64,000 bases of DNA. It comes from Hydractinia symbiolongicarpus (lineage: Eukaryota; Cnidaria; Hydrozoa; Anthoathecata; Hydractiniidae). Position numbers and translations under genes: made by a program. Positions 53,520 to 64,000 of the stretch are shown piece by piece. A model generated the notes under the pieces. That model was not told the DNA's origin. It saw only the letters and a program-made list of their open reading frames with translations, and ran no database searches. The first letter of the stretch is position 1. Each line of letters opens with the position of its first letter. The DNA lies in NCBI RefSeq assembly GCF_029227915.1, contig NC_079880.1, forward strand, positions 2,482,001-2,546,000. Direction: 5' to 3'.

Positions 53520-56500
53520 TGAGACGCTGAATAAAAGAAGTTTAATCGCCGGCAAACAAAAACCTGCGATTTCCCGTAAATCCCGTACTCGGCCCGTATA
53601 GTCAAAAGTATACAAAGAAAGTACCCAGGGAGTAAACTCATTTCCCAAACGATTTTTTAAATTATTATTTCACCACTAAAGCCCATGAGACTTGTAGTTT
53701 TTAAAAATGTTTTCCTTTTTGATGAGACGCTGAATAAAAGAAGTTTAATCGCCGGCAAACGAAAACCCGCGATTTTCCGTGAATCCCGGCTTGGCCCGTA
53801 TAGTCAAAAGTATACAAAGAAAGTACCCAGGGAGTAAACTCATTTCCCGAACGATTTTTTAAATTATTTTTTCACCACTTAAACGCATGAGACTTGTAGT
53901 TTTCAAAAATGTTTTCATTTTTGATGAGACGCTGAATAAAAGAAGTTTAATCGCCGGCAAACGAAAACCTGCGATTTCCCGTAAATCCCGGGCTTGGCCC
54001 GTATAGTCAAAAGTATACAAAGAAAGTACCCAGGGAGTAAACTCATTTCCCGAACGATTTTTTAAATTACTTTTTACCACTAAAACGCATGAGACTTGTA
54101 GTTTTTAAAAATGTTTTCATTTTTGATGAGACGCTGAATAAAAGAAGTTTAATCGCCGGCAAACGAAAACCTGCGATTTCCCGTAAATCCTGGACTCGGC
54201 CCGTATAGTCAAAAGTATACAAAGAAAGTACCCAGGGAGTAAACTCATTTCCCAAACGATTTTTTAAATTATTATTTCACCACTAAAACGCACGAGACTT
54301 GTAGTTTTTAAGAATGTTTTCATTTTTGATGAGACGCTGAATAAAAGCAGTTTAATCGCGGGCAAACGAAAACCTGCGATTTCCCGTAAATCCCGGACTC
54401 GGTCCGTATAGTCAAAAGTATACAAAGAAAGTACCCAGGGAGTAAACTCATTTCCAGAACGATTTTTTAAATTATTTTTTCACCACTAAAACGCATAAGA
54501 CTTGTAGTTTTTAAAAATGTTTTCATTTTTGATGAGACGCTGAATAAAAGAAGTTTAATCGCCGGCAAACGAAAACCCGCCATTTCCCGTAAATCCCGGG
54601 CTTGGCCGTATAGTTAAAAGTATACAAAGAAAGTACCCAGGGAGTAAACTCATTTCCCGAACGATTTTTTAAATTACTTTTTCACCACTAAAACGCATGA
54701 GACTTGTAGTTTTCAAAAATGTTTTTATTTTTGATGAGACGCTGAATAAAAGCAGTTTAATCGCCGGCAAACGAAAATCCGCGACTTCCCGTATATCCCG
54801 GACTCGGCCCGTATAGTCAAAAGTATACAAAGAAAGTACCAAGGGAGTAAACTCATTTCCCGAACGATTTTTTAAATTATTTTTTCACCACTAAAACGCA
54901 TGAGACTTGCAGTTTTTAGAAATGTTTTCATTTTTGATGAGACGGTGAATAAAAGAAGTTTAATCGCCGGCAAACGAAAACCTGCGATTTCCCGTAAATC
55001 CCGTACTCGGCCCGTATAGTCAAAAGTATACAAAGAAAGTACCCAGGGAGTAAACTCATTTCCCAAACGATTTTTTAAATTATTAGTTCACCACTAAAAC
55101 GCATGAGACTTATAGTTTTCAAGAATGTTTTCATTTTTGATGAGACGCTGAATAAAAGAAGTTTAATCGCCGGCAAACGAAAACCTGCGATTTCCTGTAA
55201 ATCCCGGACTCGGCCCGTATAGTCAAAAGTGTACAAAGAAAGTACCCAGAGAGTAAACTCATTTCCAGAACGATTTTTTAAATTATTTTTTCACCATTAA
55301 AACGCATAAGACTTGTAGTTTTTAAAAATGTTTTCATTTTTGATGAGACGCTGAATAAAAAAAGTTTAATCGCCGGCAAACGAAAACCTGCGATTTCCCG
55401 TAAATCCCGGACTCGGCCCGTATAGTCAAAAGTATACAAAGAAAGTACCCAGGGTGTAAACTCATTTCCCGAACGGTTTTTTAAATTATTTTTTCACCAC
55501 TAAACCGCATGAGACTTGTAGTTTTCAAAAATGTTTTCATTTTTGATGAGACGCTGAATAAAAGAAGTTTAATTGCCGGCAAACGAAAACCTGCGATTTC
55601 CCGTAAATCCCGGTCTCGGCCCGTATAGTCAAAAGTATACAAAGAAAGTACCCAGGGTGTAAACTCATTTCCCGAACGATTTTTTAAATTATTTTTTCAC
55701 CACTAAAACGCACGAGACTTGTAGTTTTCAAAAATGTTTTTATTTTTGATGAGACGCTGAATAAAAGAAGTTTAATCGCCGGCAAACAAAAACCTGCGAT
55801 TTCCCGTAAATCCCGTACTCGGCCCGTATAGTCAAAAGTATACAAAGAAAGTACCCAGGGAGTAAACTCATTTCCCAAACGATTTTTTAAATTATTATTT
55901 CACCACTAAAGCCCATGAGACTTGTAGTTTTTAAAAATGTTTTCATTTTTGATGAGACGCTGAATAAAAGAAGTTTAATCGCCGGAAAACGAAAACCCGC
56001 AATTTCCCGTAAATCCCGGTCTCGGCCCGTATAGTCAAAAGTATACAAGGAAAGTACCCAGTGGGTAAACTCATTTCCCTAACGATTTTTTAAATTATTT
56101 TTTCACCATTAAAACGCATAAGACTTGTAGTTTTTAAAAATGTTTTCATTTTTGATGAGACGCTGAATAAAAAAAGTTTAATCGCCGGCAAACGAAAACC
56201 TGCGATTTCCCGTAAATCCCGGACTCGGCCCGTATAGTCAAAAGTATACAAAGAAAGTACCCAGGGTGTAAACTCATTTCCCGAACGATTTTTTAAATTA
56301 TTTTTTCACCACTAAAACGCATGAGACTTGTAGTTTTCAAAAATGTTTTTATTTTTGATGAGACGCTGAATAAAAGAAGTTTAATCGCCGGCAAACAAAA
56401 ACCTGCGATTTCCCGTAAATCCCGTACTCGGCCCGTATAGTCAAAAGTATACAAAGAAAGTACCCAGGGAGTAAACTCATTTCCCAAACGATTTTTTAAA

Positions 56501-58450
56501 TTATTATTTCACCACTAAAGCCCATGAGACTTGTGTTTTTTAAAAATGTTTTCCTTTTTGATGAGACGCTGAATAAAAGAAGTTTAATCGCCGGCAAACG
56601 AAAACCCGCGATTTTCCGTGAATCCCGGCTTGGCCCGTATAGTCAAAAGTATACAAAGAAAGTACCCAGGGAGTAAACTCATTTCCCGAACGATTTTTTA
56701 AATTATTTTTTCACCACTAAAACGCATGAGACTTGTAGTTTTTAAAAATGTTTTCATTTTTGATGAGACGCTGAATAAAAGAAGTTTAATCGCCGGCAAA
56801 CGAAAACCTGCGATTTCCCGTAAATCCCGGGCTTGGCCCGTATAGTCAAAAGTATACAAAGAAAGTACCCAGGGAGTAAACTCATTTCCCGAACGATTTT
56901 TTAAATTACTTTTTACCACTAAAACGCATGAGACTTGTAGTTTTTAAAAATGTTTTCATTTTTGATGAGATGCTGAATAAAAGAAGTTTAATCGCCGGCA
57001 AACGAAAACCTGCGATTTCCCGTAAATCCTGGACTCGGCCCGTATAGTCAAAAGTATACAAAGAAAGTACCCAGGGAGTAAACTCATTTCCCAAACGATT
57101 TTTTAAATTATTATTTCACCACTAAAACGCACGAGACTTGTAGTTTTTAAGAATGTTTTCATTTTTGATGAGACGCTGAATAAAAGCAGTTTAATCGCCG
57201 GCAAACGAAAACCCGCCATTTCCCGTAAATCCCGGACTCGGTCCGTATAGTCAAAAGTATACAAAGAAAGTACCCAGGGAGTAAACTCATTTCCAGAACG
57301 ATTTTTTAAATTATTTTTTCACCACTAAAACGCATAAGACTTGTAGTTTTTAAAAATGTTTTCATTTTTGATGAGACGCTGAATAAAAGAAGTTTAATCG
57401 CCGGCAAACGAAAACCCGCCATTTCCCGTAAATCCCGGGCTTGGCCGTATAGTTAAAAGTATACAAAGAAAGTACCCAGGGAGTAAACTCATTTCCCGAA
57501 CGATTTTTTAAATTACTTTTTCACCACTAAAACGCATGAGACTTGTAGTTTTCAAAAATGTTTTTATTTTTGATGAGACGCTGAATAAAAGCAGTTTAAT
57601 CGCCGGCAAACGAAAATCCGCGACTTCCCGTATATCCCGGACTCGGCCCGTATAGTCAAAAGTATACAAAGAAAGTACCAAGGGAGTAAACTCATTTCCC
57701 GAACGATTTTTTAAATTATTTTTTCACCACTAAAACGCATGAGACTTGCAGTTTTTAGAAATGTTTTCATTTTTGATGAGACGGTGAATAAAAGAAGTTT
57801 AATCGCCGGCAAACGAAAACCTGCGATTTCCCGTAAATCCCGTACTCGGCCCGTATAGTCAAAAGTATACAAAGAAAGTACCCAGGGAGTAAACTCATTT
57901 CCCAAACGATTTTTTAAATTATTTTTTCACCACTAAAACGCATAAGACTTGTAGTTTTTAAAAATGTTTTCATTTTTGATGAGACGCTGAATAAAAGAAG
58001 TTTAATCGCCGGCAAACGAAAACCCGCCATTTCCTGTAAATCCCGGACTCGGCCCGTATAGTCAAAAGTGTACAAAGAAAGTACCCAGAGAGTAAACTCA
58101 TTTCCAGAACGATTTTTTAAATTATTTTTTCACCATTAAAACGCATAAGACTTGTAGTTTTTAAAAATGTTTTCATTTTTGATGAGACGCTGAATAAAAA
58201 AAGTTTAATCGCCGGCAAACGAAAACCTGCGATTTCCCGTAAATCCCGGACTCGGCCCGTATAGTCAAAAGTATACAAAGAAAGTACCCAGGGTGTAAAC
58301 TCATTTCCCGAACGGTTTTTTAAATTATTTTTTCACCACTAAACCGCATGAGACTTGTAGTTTTCAAAAATGTTTTCATTTTTGATGAGACGCTGAATAA
58401 AAGAAGTTTAATTGCCGGCAAACGAAAACCTGCGATTTCCCGTAAATCCC
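53520..58450 (+). repeat. 2,839-bp HOR (14 monomers), two units
   Basis: About 53.52-55.61 kb matches about 56.36-58.45 kb at an offset of 2,839 bp. Anchors are the ttttccttttt site (53,711 and 56,550), the attactttttaccac deletion, the cttggccgtatag deletion, the agtgtacaaag site (near 55,228 and 58,067) and gaacggttttttaaa (55,471 and 58,310). Three 1-bp deletions per unit explain 14 x 203 minus 3. A patch near 57.92-58.03 kb differs between units. After about 55.6 kb the offset becomes 3,245 bp, two monomers more. Confidence 0.87.
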
Positions 58451-60049
58451 GTACTCGGCCCGTATAGTCAAAAGTATACAAAGAAAGTACCCAGGGAGTA
58501 AACTCATTTCCCAAACGATTTTTAAAATTATTATTTCACCACTAAAGCCCATGAGACTTGTAGTTTTTAAAAATGTTTTCATTTTTGATGAGACGCTGAA
58601 TAAAAGAAGTTTAATCGCCGGCAAACGAAAACCCGCAATTTCCCGTAAATCCCGGTCTCGGCCCGTATAGTCAAAAGTATACAAGGAAAGTACCCAGTGA
58701 GTAAACTCATTTCCCTAACGATTTTTTAAAGTATTTTTTCACCATTAAAACGCATAAGACTTGTAGTTTTTAAAAATGTTTTCATTTTTGATGAGACGCT
58801 GAATAAAAAAAGTTTAATCGCCGGCAAACGAAAACCTGCGATTTCCCGTAAATCCCGGACTCGGCCCGTATAGTCAAAAGTATACAAAGAAAGTACCCAG
58901 GGTGTAAACTCATTTCCCGAACGATTTTTTAAATTATTTTTTCACCACTAAAACGCACGAGACTTGTAGTTTTCAAAAATGTTTTTATTTTTGATGAGAC
59001 GCTGAATAAAAGAAGTTTAATCGCCGGCAAACAAAAACCTGCGATTTCCCGTAAATCCCGTACTCGGCCCGTATAGTCAAAAGTATACAAAGAAAGTACC
59101 CAGGGAGTAAACTCATTTCCCAAACGATTTTTTAAATTATTATTTCACCACTAAAGCCCATGAGACTTGTAGTTTTTAAAAATGTTTTCATTTTGGATGA
59201 GACGCTGAATAAAAGAAGTTTAATCGCCGGAAAACGAAAACCCGCAATTTCCCGTAAATCCCGGTCTCGGCCCGTATAGTCAAAAGTATACAAGGAAAGT
59301 ACCCAGTGGGTAAACTCATTTCCCTAACGATTTTTTAAATTATTTTTTCACCATTAAAACGCATAAGACTTGTAGTTTTTAAAAATGTTTTCATTTTTGA
59401 TGAGACGCTGAATAAAAAAAGTTTAATCGCCGGCAAACGAAAACCTGCGATTTCCCGTAAATCCCGGACTCGGCCCGTATAGTCAAAAGTATACAAAGAA
59501 AGTACCCAGGGTGTAAACTCATTTCCCGAACGATTTTTTAAATTATTTTTTCACCACTAAAACGCATGAGACTTGTAGTTTTCAAAAATGTTTTTATTTT
59601 TGATGAGACGCTGAATAAAAGAAGTTTAATCGCCGGCAAACAAAAACCTGCGATTTCCCGTAAATCCCGTACTCGGCCCGTATAGTCAAAAGTATACAAA
59701 GAAAGTACCCAGGGAGTAAACTCATTTCCCAAACGATTTTTTAAATTATTATTTCACCACTAAAGCCCATGAGACTTGTAGTTTTTAAAAATGTTTTCAT
59801 TTTTGATGAGACGCTGAATAAAAGAAGTTTAATCGCCGGCAAACGAAAACCCGCAATTTCCCGTAAATCCCGGTCTCGGCCCGTATAGTCAAAAGTATAC
59901 AAGGAAAGTACCCAGTGAGTAAACTCATTTCCCTAACGATTTTTTAAATTATTTTTTCACCACTAAAACGCATGAGACTTGTAGTTTTCAAAAATATTTT
60001 CATTTTTGATGAGACGCTGAATAAAAGAAGTTTAATCGCCGGCAAACGA

Positions 60050-60620
60050 AAACCTGCGATTTCCTGTAAATCCCGTACTCGGCCCGTATAGTCGAATGTA
60101 TACAAAGAAAGTTCCCAGGGAGTAAACTCATTTCCCAAAGGATTTTTTAAATTTTTTTTCGCCACTAAAACGCATGAGACTTGTAGTTTTCAAAAATGTT
60201 TTCATTTTTGATGAGACGCTTAATGAAAGAGGTTTAATCGCCGGAAAACAAAAACCCGCAATTTCCCGTAAATCCCGGGCTTGGCCCGTATAGTCGAATG
60301 TATACAAAGAGAGTACCCTGTGAGTAAACTCATTTCCAGAACAATTTCTTAAAGTATTTTTTCACCACTAAAACGCATAACACTTGTAGTTTTTAAAAAT
60401 GTTTTCATTTTTGATGAGACGCTGAATAAAAGAAGTTTAATCGCCGGCAAACGAAAACCCGCGATTTCCCGTAAATCCCGGGCTTGGCCCGTATAGTCAA
60501 AAGTATACAAGGAAAGTACCCAGTGAGTAAACTCATTTCCCTAACGATTTTTTAAAGTATTTTTTCACCATTAAAACGCATAAGACTTGTATTTTTTAAA
60601 AATGTTTTCATTTTTAATGA
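60050..60620 (+). repeat. B-bearing divergent block, copy 1 (second at about 62.3-62.6 kb)
   Basis: A run of divergent monomers with cccaaaggattttttaaatt, a ttttcgccac junction, one B monomer (marker at 60,219), gagagtaccctgtgag and aacaatttcttaaagtattt. The same set recurs near 62.3-62.6 kb (B marker at 62,450, offset 2,231 bp). These are the only B monomers in the right domain and carry more private substitutions than core B units. Confidence 0.78.
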
Positions 60621-62199
60621 GACGCTGAATAAAAAAAGTTTAATAGCCGGCAAACGAAAACCTGCGATTTCCCTTAAATCCCAGACTCGGCCCGTATAGT
60701 CAAAAGTATACAAAGAAAGTACCCAGGGTGTAAACTCATTTCCCGAACGATTTTTTAAATTATTTTTTCACCACTAAAACGCACGAGACTTGTAGTTTTC
60801 AAAAATGTTTTTATTTTTGATGAGACGCTGAATAAAAGAAGTTTAATCGCCGGCAAACAAAAACCTGCGATTTCCCGTAAATCCCGTACTCGGCCCGTAT
60901 AGTCAAAAGTATACAAAGAAAGTACCCAGGGAGTAAACTCATTTCCCAAACGATTTTTTAAATTATTATTTCACCACTAAAGCCCATGAGACTTGTAGTT
61001 TTTAAAAATGTTTTCATTTTTGATGAGACGCTGAATAAAAGAAGTTTAATCGCCGGCAAACGAAAACCCGCAATTTCCCGTAAATCCCGGCCTCGGCCCG
61101 TATAGTCAAAAGTATACAAGGAAAGTACCCAGTGAGTAAACTCATTTCCCTAACGATTTTTTAAATTATTTTTTCACCATTAAAACGCATAAAACTTGTA
61201 GTTTTTAAAAATGTTTTCATTTTTGATGAGACGCTGAATAAAAAAAGTTTAATCGCCGGCAAACGAAAACCTGCGATTTCCCGTAAATCCCGGACTCGGG
61301 CCGTATAGTCAAAAGTATACAAAGAAAGTACCCAGGGTGTAAACTCATTTCCCGAACGATTTTTTAAATTATTTTTTCACCACTAAAACGCATGAGACTT
61401 GTAGTTTTTAAAAATGTTTTCATTTTTGATGAGACGCTGAATAAAAAAAGTTTAATCGCCGGCAAACGAAAACCTGCGATTTCCCGTAAATCCCGGACTC
61501 GGCCCGTATAGTCAAAAGTATACAAAGAAAGTACCCAGGGTGTAAACTCATTTCCCGAACGATTTTTTAAATTATTTTTTCACCACTAAAACGCATGAGA
61601 CTTGTAGTTTTCAAAAATGTTTTTATTTTTGATGAGACGCTGAATAAAAGAAGTTTAATCGCCGGCAAACAAAAACCTGCGATTTCCCGTAAATCCCGTA
61701 CTCGGCCCGTATAGTCAAAAGTATACAAAGAAAGTACCCAGGGAGTAAACTCATTTCCCAAACGATTTTTTAAATTATTATTTCACCACTAAAGCCCATG
61801 AGACTTGTAGTTTTTAAAAATGTTTTCACTTTTGATGAGACGCTGAATAAAAGAAGTTTAATCGCCGGCAAACGAAAACCCGCAATTTCCCGTAAATCCC
61901 GGTCTCGGCCCGTATAGTCAAAAGTATACAAGGAAAGTACCCAGGGAGTAAACTCATTTCCCGAACGATTTTTTAAATTATTTTTTCACCACTAAAACGC
62001 ATGAGACTTGTAGTTTTCAAAAATGTTTTCATTTTTGATGAGACGCTGAATAAAAGAAGTTTAATCGCCGGCAAACGAAAACCTGCGATTTCCCGTAAAT
62101 CCCGTACTCGGCCCGTATAGTCAAAAGTATACAAAGAAAGTACCCAGGGAGTAAACTCATTTCCCAAACGATTTTTTAAATTATTATTTCACCACCAAA

Positions 62200-63110
62200 G
62201 CCCATGAGACTTGTAATTTTCAAAGATGTTTTCATTTTTGATGAGACGCCGAATGAAAGAGGTTTAATTGCCGGCAAACGAAATCCCGCGTTTTCCCGTA
62301 AATCCGGGGCTTGGCCCGTATAGTCGAATGTATACAAAGAAAGTACCCAGGGAGTAAACTCATTTCCCAAAGGATTTTTTAAATTTTTTTCGCCACTAAA
62401 GCGCATGAGACTTGTAGTTTTCAAAAATGTTTTCATTTTTGATGAGACGCTTAATGAAAGAGGTTTAATCGCCGGAAAAAAAAAACCCGCAATTTCCCGT
62501 AAATCCCGGGTTTGGCCCGTATAGTCGAATGTATACAAAGAGAGTACCCTGTGAGTAAACTCATTTCCAGAACAATTTCTTAAAGTATTTTTTCACCACT
62601 AAAACGCATAACACTTTTAGTTTTTAAAAATGTTTTCCTTTTTGATGAGACGCTGAATAAAAGAAGTTTAATCGCCGGCAAACGAAAACCCGCGATTTTC
62701 CGTAAATCCCGGCTTGGCCAGTATAGTCAAAAGTATACAAAGAAAGTACCCAGGGAGTAAACTCATTTCCAGAACGATTTTTTAAATTATTTTTTCACCA
62801 CTAAAACGCATAAGACTTGTAGTTTTTAAAAATGTTTTCATTTTTGATGAGACGCTGAATAAAAGAAGTTTAATCGCCGGCAAACGAAAACCCGCGATTT
62901 CCCGTAAATCTCGGGCTTGGCCCGTATAGTCAAAAGTATACAAACAAATTACCCAGGGAGTAAACTCATTTCCCGAACGATTTTTTATATTATTTTTTTA
63001 CCACTAAACGCATGAGACTTGTAGTTTTTAAAAATATTTTTATATTTGATGGGACGCAGAATAAAAGAAGTTTAATCGCCGGCAAACGAAAATCCGCGAC
63101 TTCCCGTATA
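62200..63110 (+). repeat. Most degenerate monomers of the window
   Basis: Successive units here carry many private changes: caaagatgttttc, gacgccgaatgaaag, aaatccggggcttgg, a 10-A run at 62,476-62,485, ataacacttttag, gattttccgtaaatcccggc with a lost base, acaaacaaattaccc, and gatgggacgcagaataaaag with a 1-bp-short ccactaaacgc junction near 63,001. Total divergence is visibly higher than elsewhere. It is still clearly the same 203-bp satellite. Confidence 0.82.
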
Positions 63111-64000
63111 TCTCGGACTCGGCCCGTATAGTCAAAAGTATACAAAGAAAGTACCAAGGGAGTAAACGCATTTCCCGAACGATTTTTTAAATTATTTTTT
63201 CACCACTAAAACGCATGAGACTTGCAGTTTTTAGAAATGTTTTCATTTTTGATGAGACGGTGAATAAAAGAAGTTTAATCGCCGCCAAACGAAAACCTGC
63301 TATTTCCCGTAAATCCCGTACTCGGCCCGTATAGTCAAAAGTATACAAAGAAAGTACCCAGGGAGTAAACTCATTTCCCAAATGATTTTTTAAATTATTA
63401 GTTCACCACTAAAACGCATGAGACTTATAGTTTTCAAGAATGTTTTCATTTTTGATGAGACGCTGAATAAAAGAAGTTTAATCGCCGGCAAACGAAAACC
63501 TTCGATTTCCTGTAAATCCCGGACTCGGCCCGTATAGTCAAAAGTGTACAAAGAAAGTACCCAGAGAGTAAACTCATTTCCAGAACGATTTTTTAAATTA
63601 TTTTTTCACCATTAAAACGCATAAGACTTGTAGTTTTTAAAAATGTTTTCATTTTTGATGAGACGCTGAATAAAAAAAGTTTAATCGCCGGCAAAAGAAA
63701 ACCTGCGATTTCCCGTAAATCCCGGACTCGGCCCGTATAGTCAAAAGTATACAAAGAAAGTACCCAGGGTGTAAACTCATTTCCCGAACGGTTTTTTAAA
63801 TTATTTTTTCACCACTAAACCGCATGAGACTTGTAGTTTTCAAAAATGTTTTCATTTTTGATGAGACGCTGAATAAAAGAAGTTTAATTGCCGGCAAACG
63901 AAAACCTGCGATTTCCCGTAAATCCCGTACTCGGCCGGTATAGTCAAAAGTATACAAAGAAAGTACCCAGGGAGTAAACTCATTTCCCAAACGATTTTTT
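63110..64000 (+). repeat. Third, partial copy of the 2,839-bp HOR
   Basis: The monomer ending at 63,381 matches those ending at 55,066 (offset 8,315) and 57,905 (offset 5,476). The agtgtacaaag and gaacggttttttaaa (63,786) markers keep the same offsets. It carries ttagttcaccac and gacttatagttttcaagaat like the first unit, which the second unit lacks. The copy continues past the window end. Confidence 0.83.

Larger units (their letters stand above)
1..64000 (+). repeat. 203-bp tandem satellite array (whole window)
   Basis: A single satellite fills the window, with about 315 head-to-tail monomers of 203 bp. With a monomer phased to start at ccactaaaacgcatgag, the atgagacttg landmark at 305 and the equivalent site at 63,824 are 313 monomers apart, 20 bp short of 313 x 203. 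Every monomer is on the same strand; I found no inverted unit. The consensus is about 37% GC (40 C and 35 G in 203), with an AT-rich third around the dyad and a CpG-rich half around the gccggc and cccg motifs. No unique sequence, transposon or array edge interrupts it, and both window ends lie inside monomers. Array size, monomer length and nested HOR structure fit eukaryotic constitutive heterochromatin, possibly a centromere. The family is not one I recognise. Confidence 0.98.
53387..64000 (+). repeat. Right domain: indel-rich, B-poor satellite
   Basis: Only satellite here. From the landmark at 49,019 to that at 63,824 the array is 14 bp short of 73 monomers, against zero over the preceding 195. 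Frequent features are tattaa-poor A monomers, gtttttatttttgatg variants, and single-base losses (cttggccgtatag near 54,604 and 57,442; attactttttaccac near 54,067 and 56,906). No typical B monomer is present between about 52,309 and 60,219. C is absent. There are no genes. Confidence 0.88.

Noticed and set aside
1-64000. CRISPR array
   Set aside because: The repeat unit is 203 bp with no unique spacers and no cas genes. The monomers are contiguous.
1-64000. Telomeric repeats or an array edge
   Set aside because: No runs of TTAGG, TTAGGG or TTTAGGG type were seen, and satellite continues to both window ends.
1-64000. Transposon insertion or LTR within the array
   Set aside because: Monomer phase is continuous at all checkpoints, with only 1-2 bp changes. 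No stretch of non-satellite sequence was found.
1-64000. Bacterial or phage origin
   Set aside because: Tens of kilobases of pure 203-bp satellite without genes is not known from bacterial or phage genomes. Eukaryotic heterochromatin fits far better.
1-64000. Long stretches of near-identical HOR copies as assembly duplication
   Set aside because: It cannot be excluded from sequence alone, but copies have private single-base differences and different partial extents, which argues against simple duplication of one contig piece. It is kept as a caveat rather than a finding.

Overview
The whole 64 kb window is one uninterrupted head-to-tail satellite DNA array. The basic monomer is 203 bp, with about 315 copies, all in the same orientation. 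The array runs off both ends: the first base lies inside a monomer, and so does the last. I see no protein-coding gene, RNA gene, transposon, CRISPR array or unique spacer. The window points to a eukaryotic chromosome (centromeric, pericentromeric or other heterochromatic block), because of the array size, the nucleosome-scale monomer, the AT-rich composition (about 37% GC) and the higher-order repeat (HOR) structure. I do not recognise the satellite family and cannot name the species.

Monomers fall into recurring families defined by linked variants. A is the commonest (gctgaataaaagaag, ggactcggcccg, gtcaaaagtatac). B has gcttaatgaaagagg, gggcttggcccg, gtcgaatgtatac and ccctgtgag. C has cggcagacg and agtataataagaaag. 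D has gaaatttaatcgccagc and cccgtataaccaaaag, and usually follows C. E has gtagatttcagaaatg and occurs only at the left. F has tatattcgaatg and is also left only. These families are arranged in nested, partly duplicated blocks.

Layout. (1) 1 to about 9.43 kb is a left domain of A, B, E and F monomers with several 1-2 bp indels, including three 1,013-bp HOR units and repeated blocks of 1-1.9 kb. (2) About 9.43-49.4 kb is a core of A, B, C and D monomers. Its phase is unchanged at every checkpoint I computed: 195 monomers equal exactly 39,585 bp. It contains tandem segmental duplications with periods of 3,654, 1,015, 1,624, 812, 5,481/5,075 and 1,421 bp. (3) About 48.9-53.4 kb holds two copies of a 2,231-bp, 11-monomer HOR. 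(4) About 53.5-64 kb is a right domain with a 2,839-bp, 14-monomer HOR, no typical B monomer for about 7.9 kb, many small indels, and the most degenerate monomers at 62.2-63.1 kb.

Nothing here works as a gene set. The information lies in monomer architecture (a conserved dyad, phased A-tracts, CpG excess) and in the record of unequal crossover and gene conversion. Short reverse-strand reading frames of about 64 codons recur once per monomer but are by-products of the repeat. Block boundaries were read by eye and are good to roughly 20-60 bp. Identity percentages were not computed.
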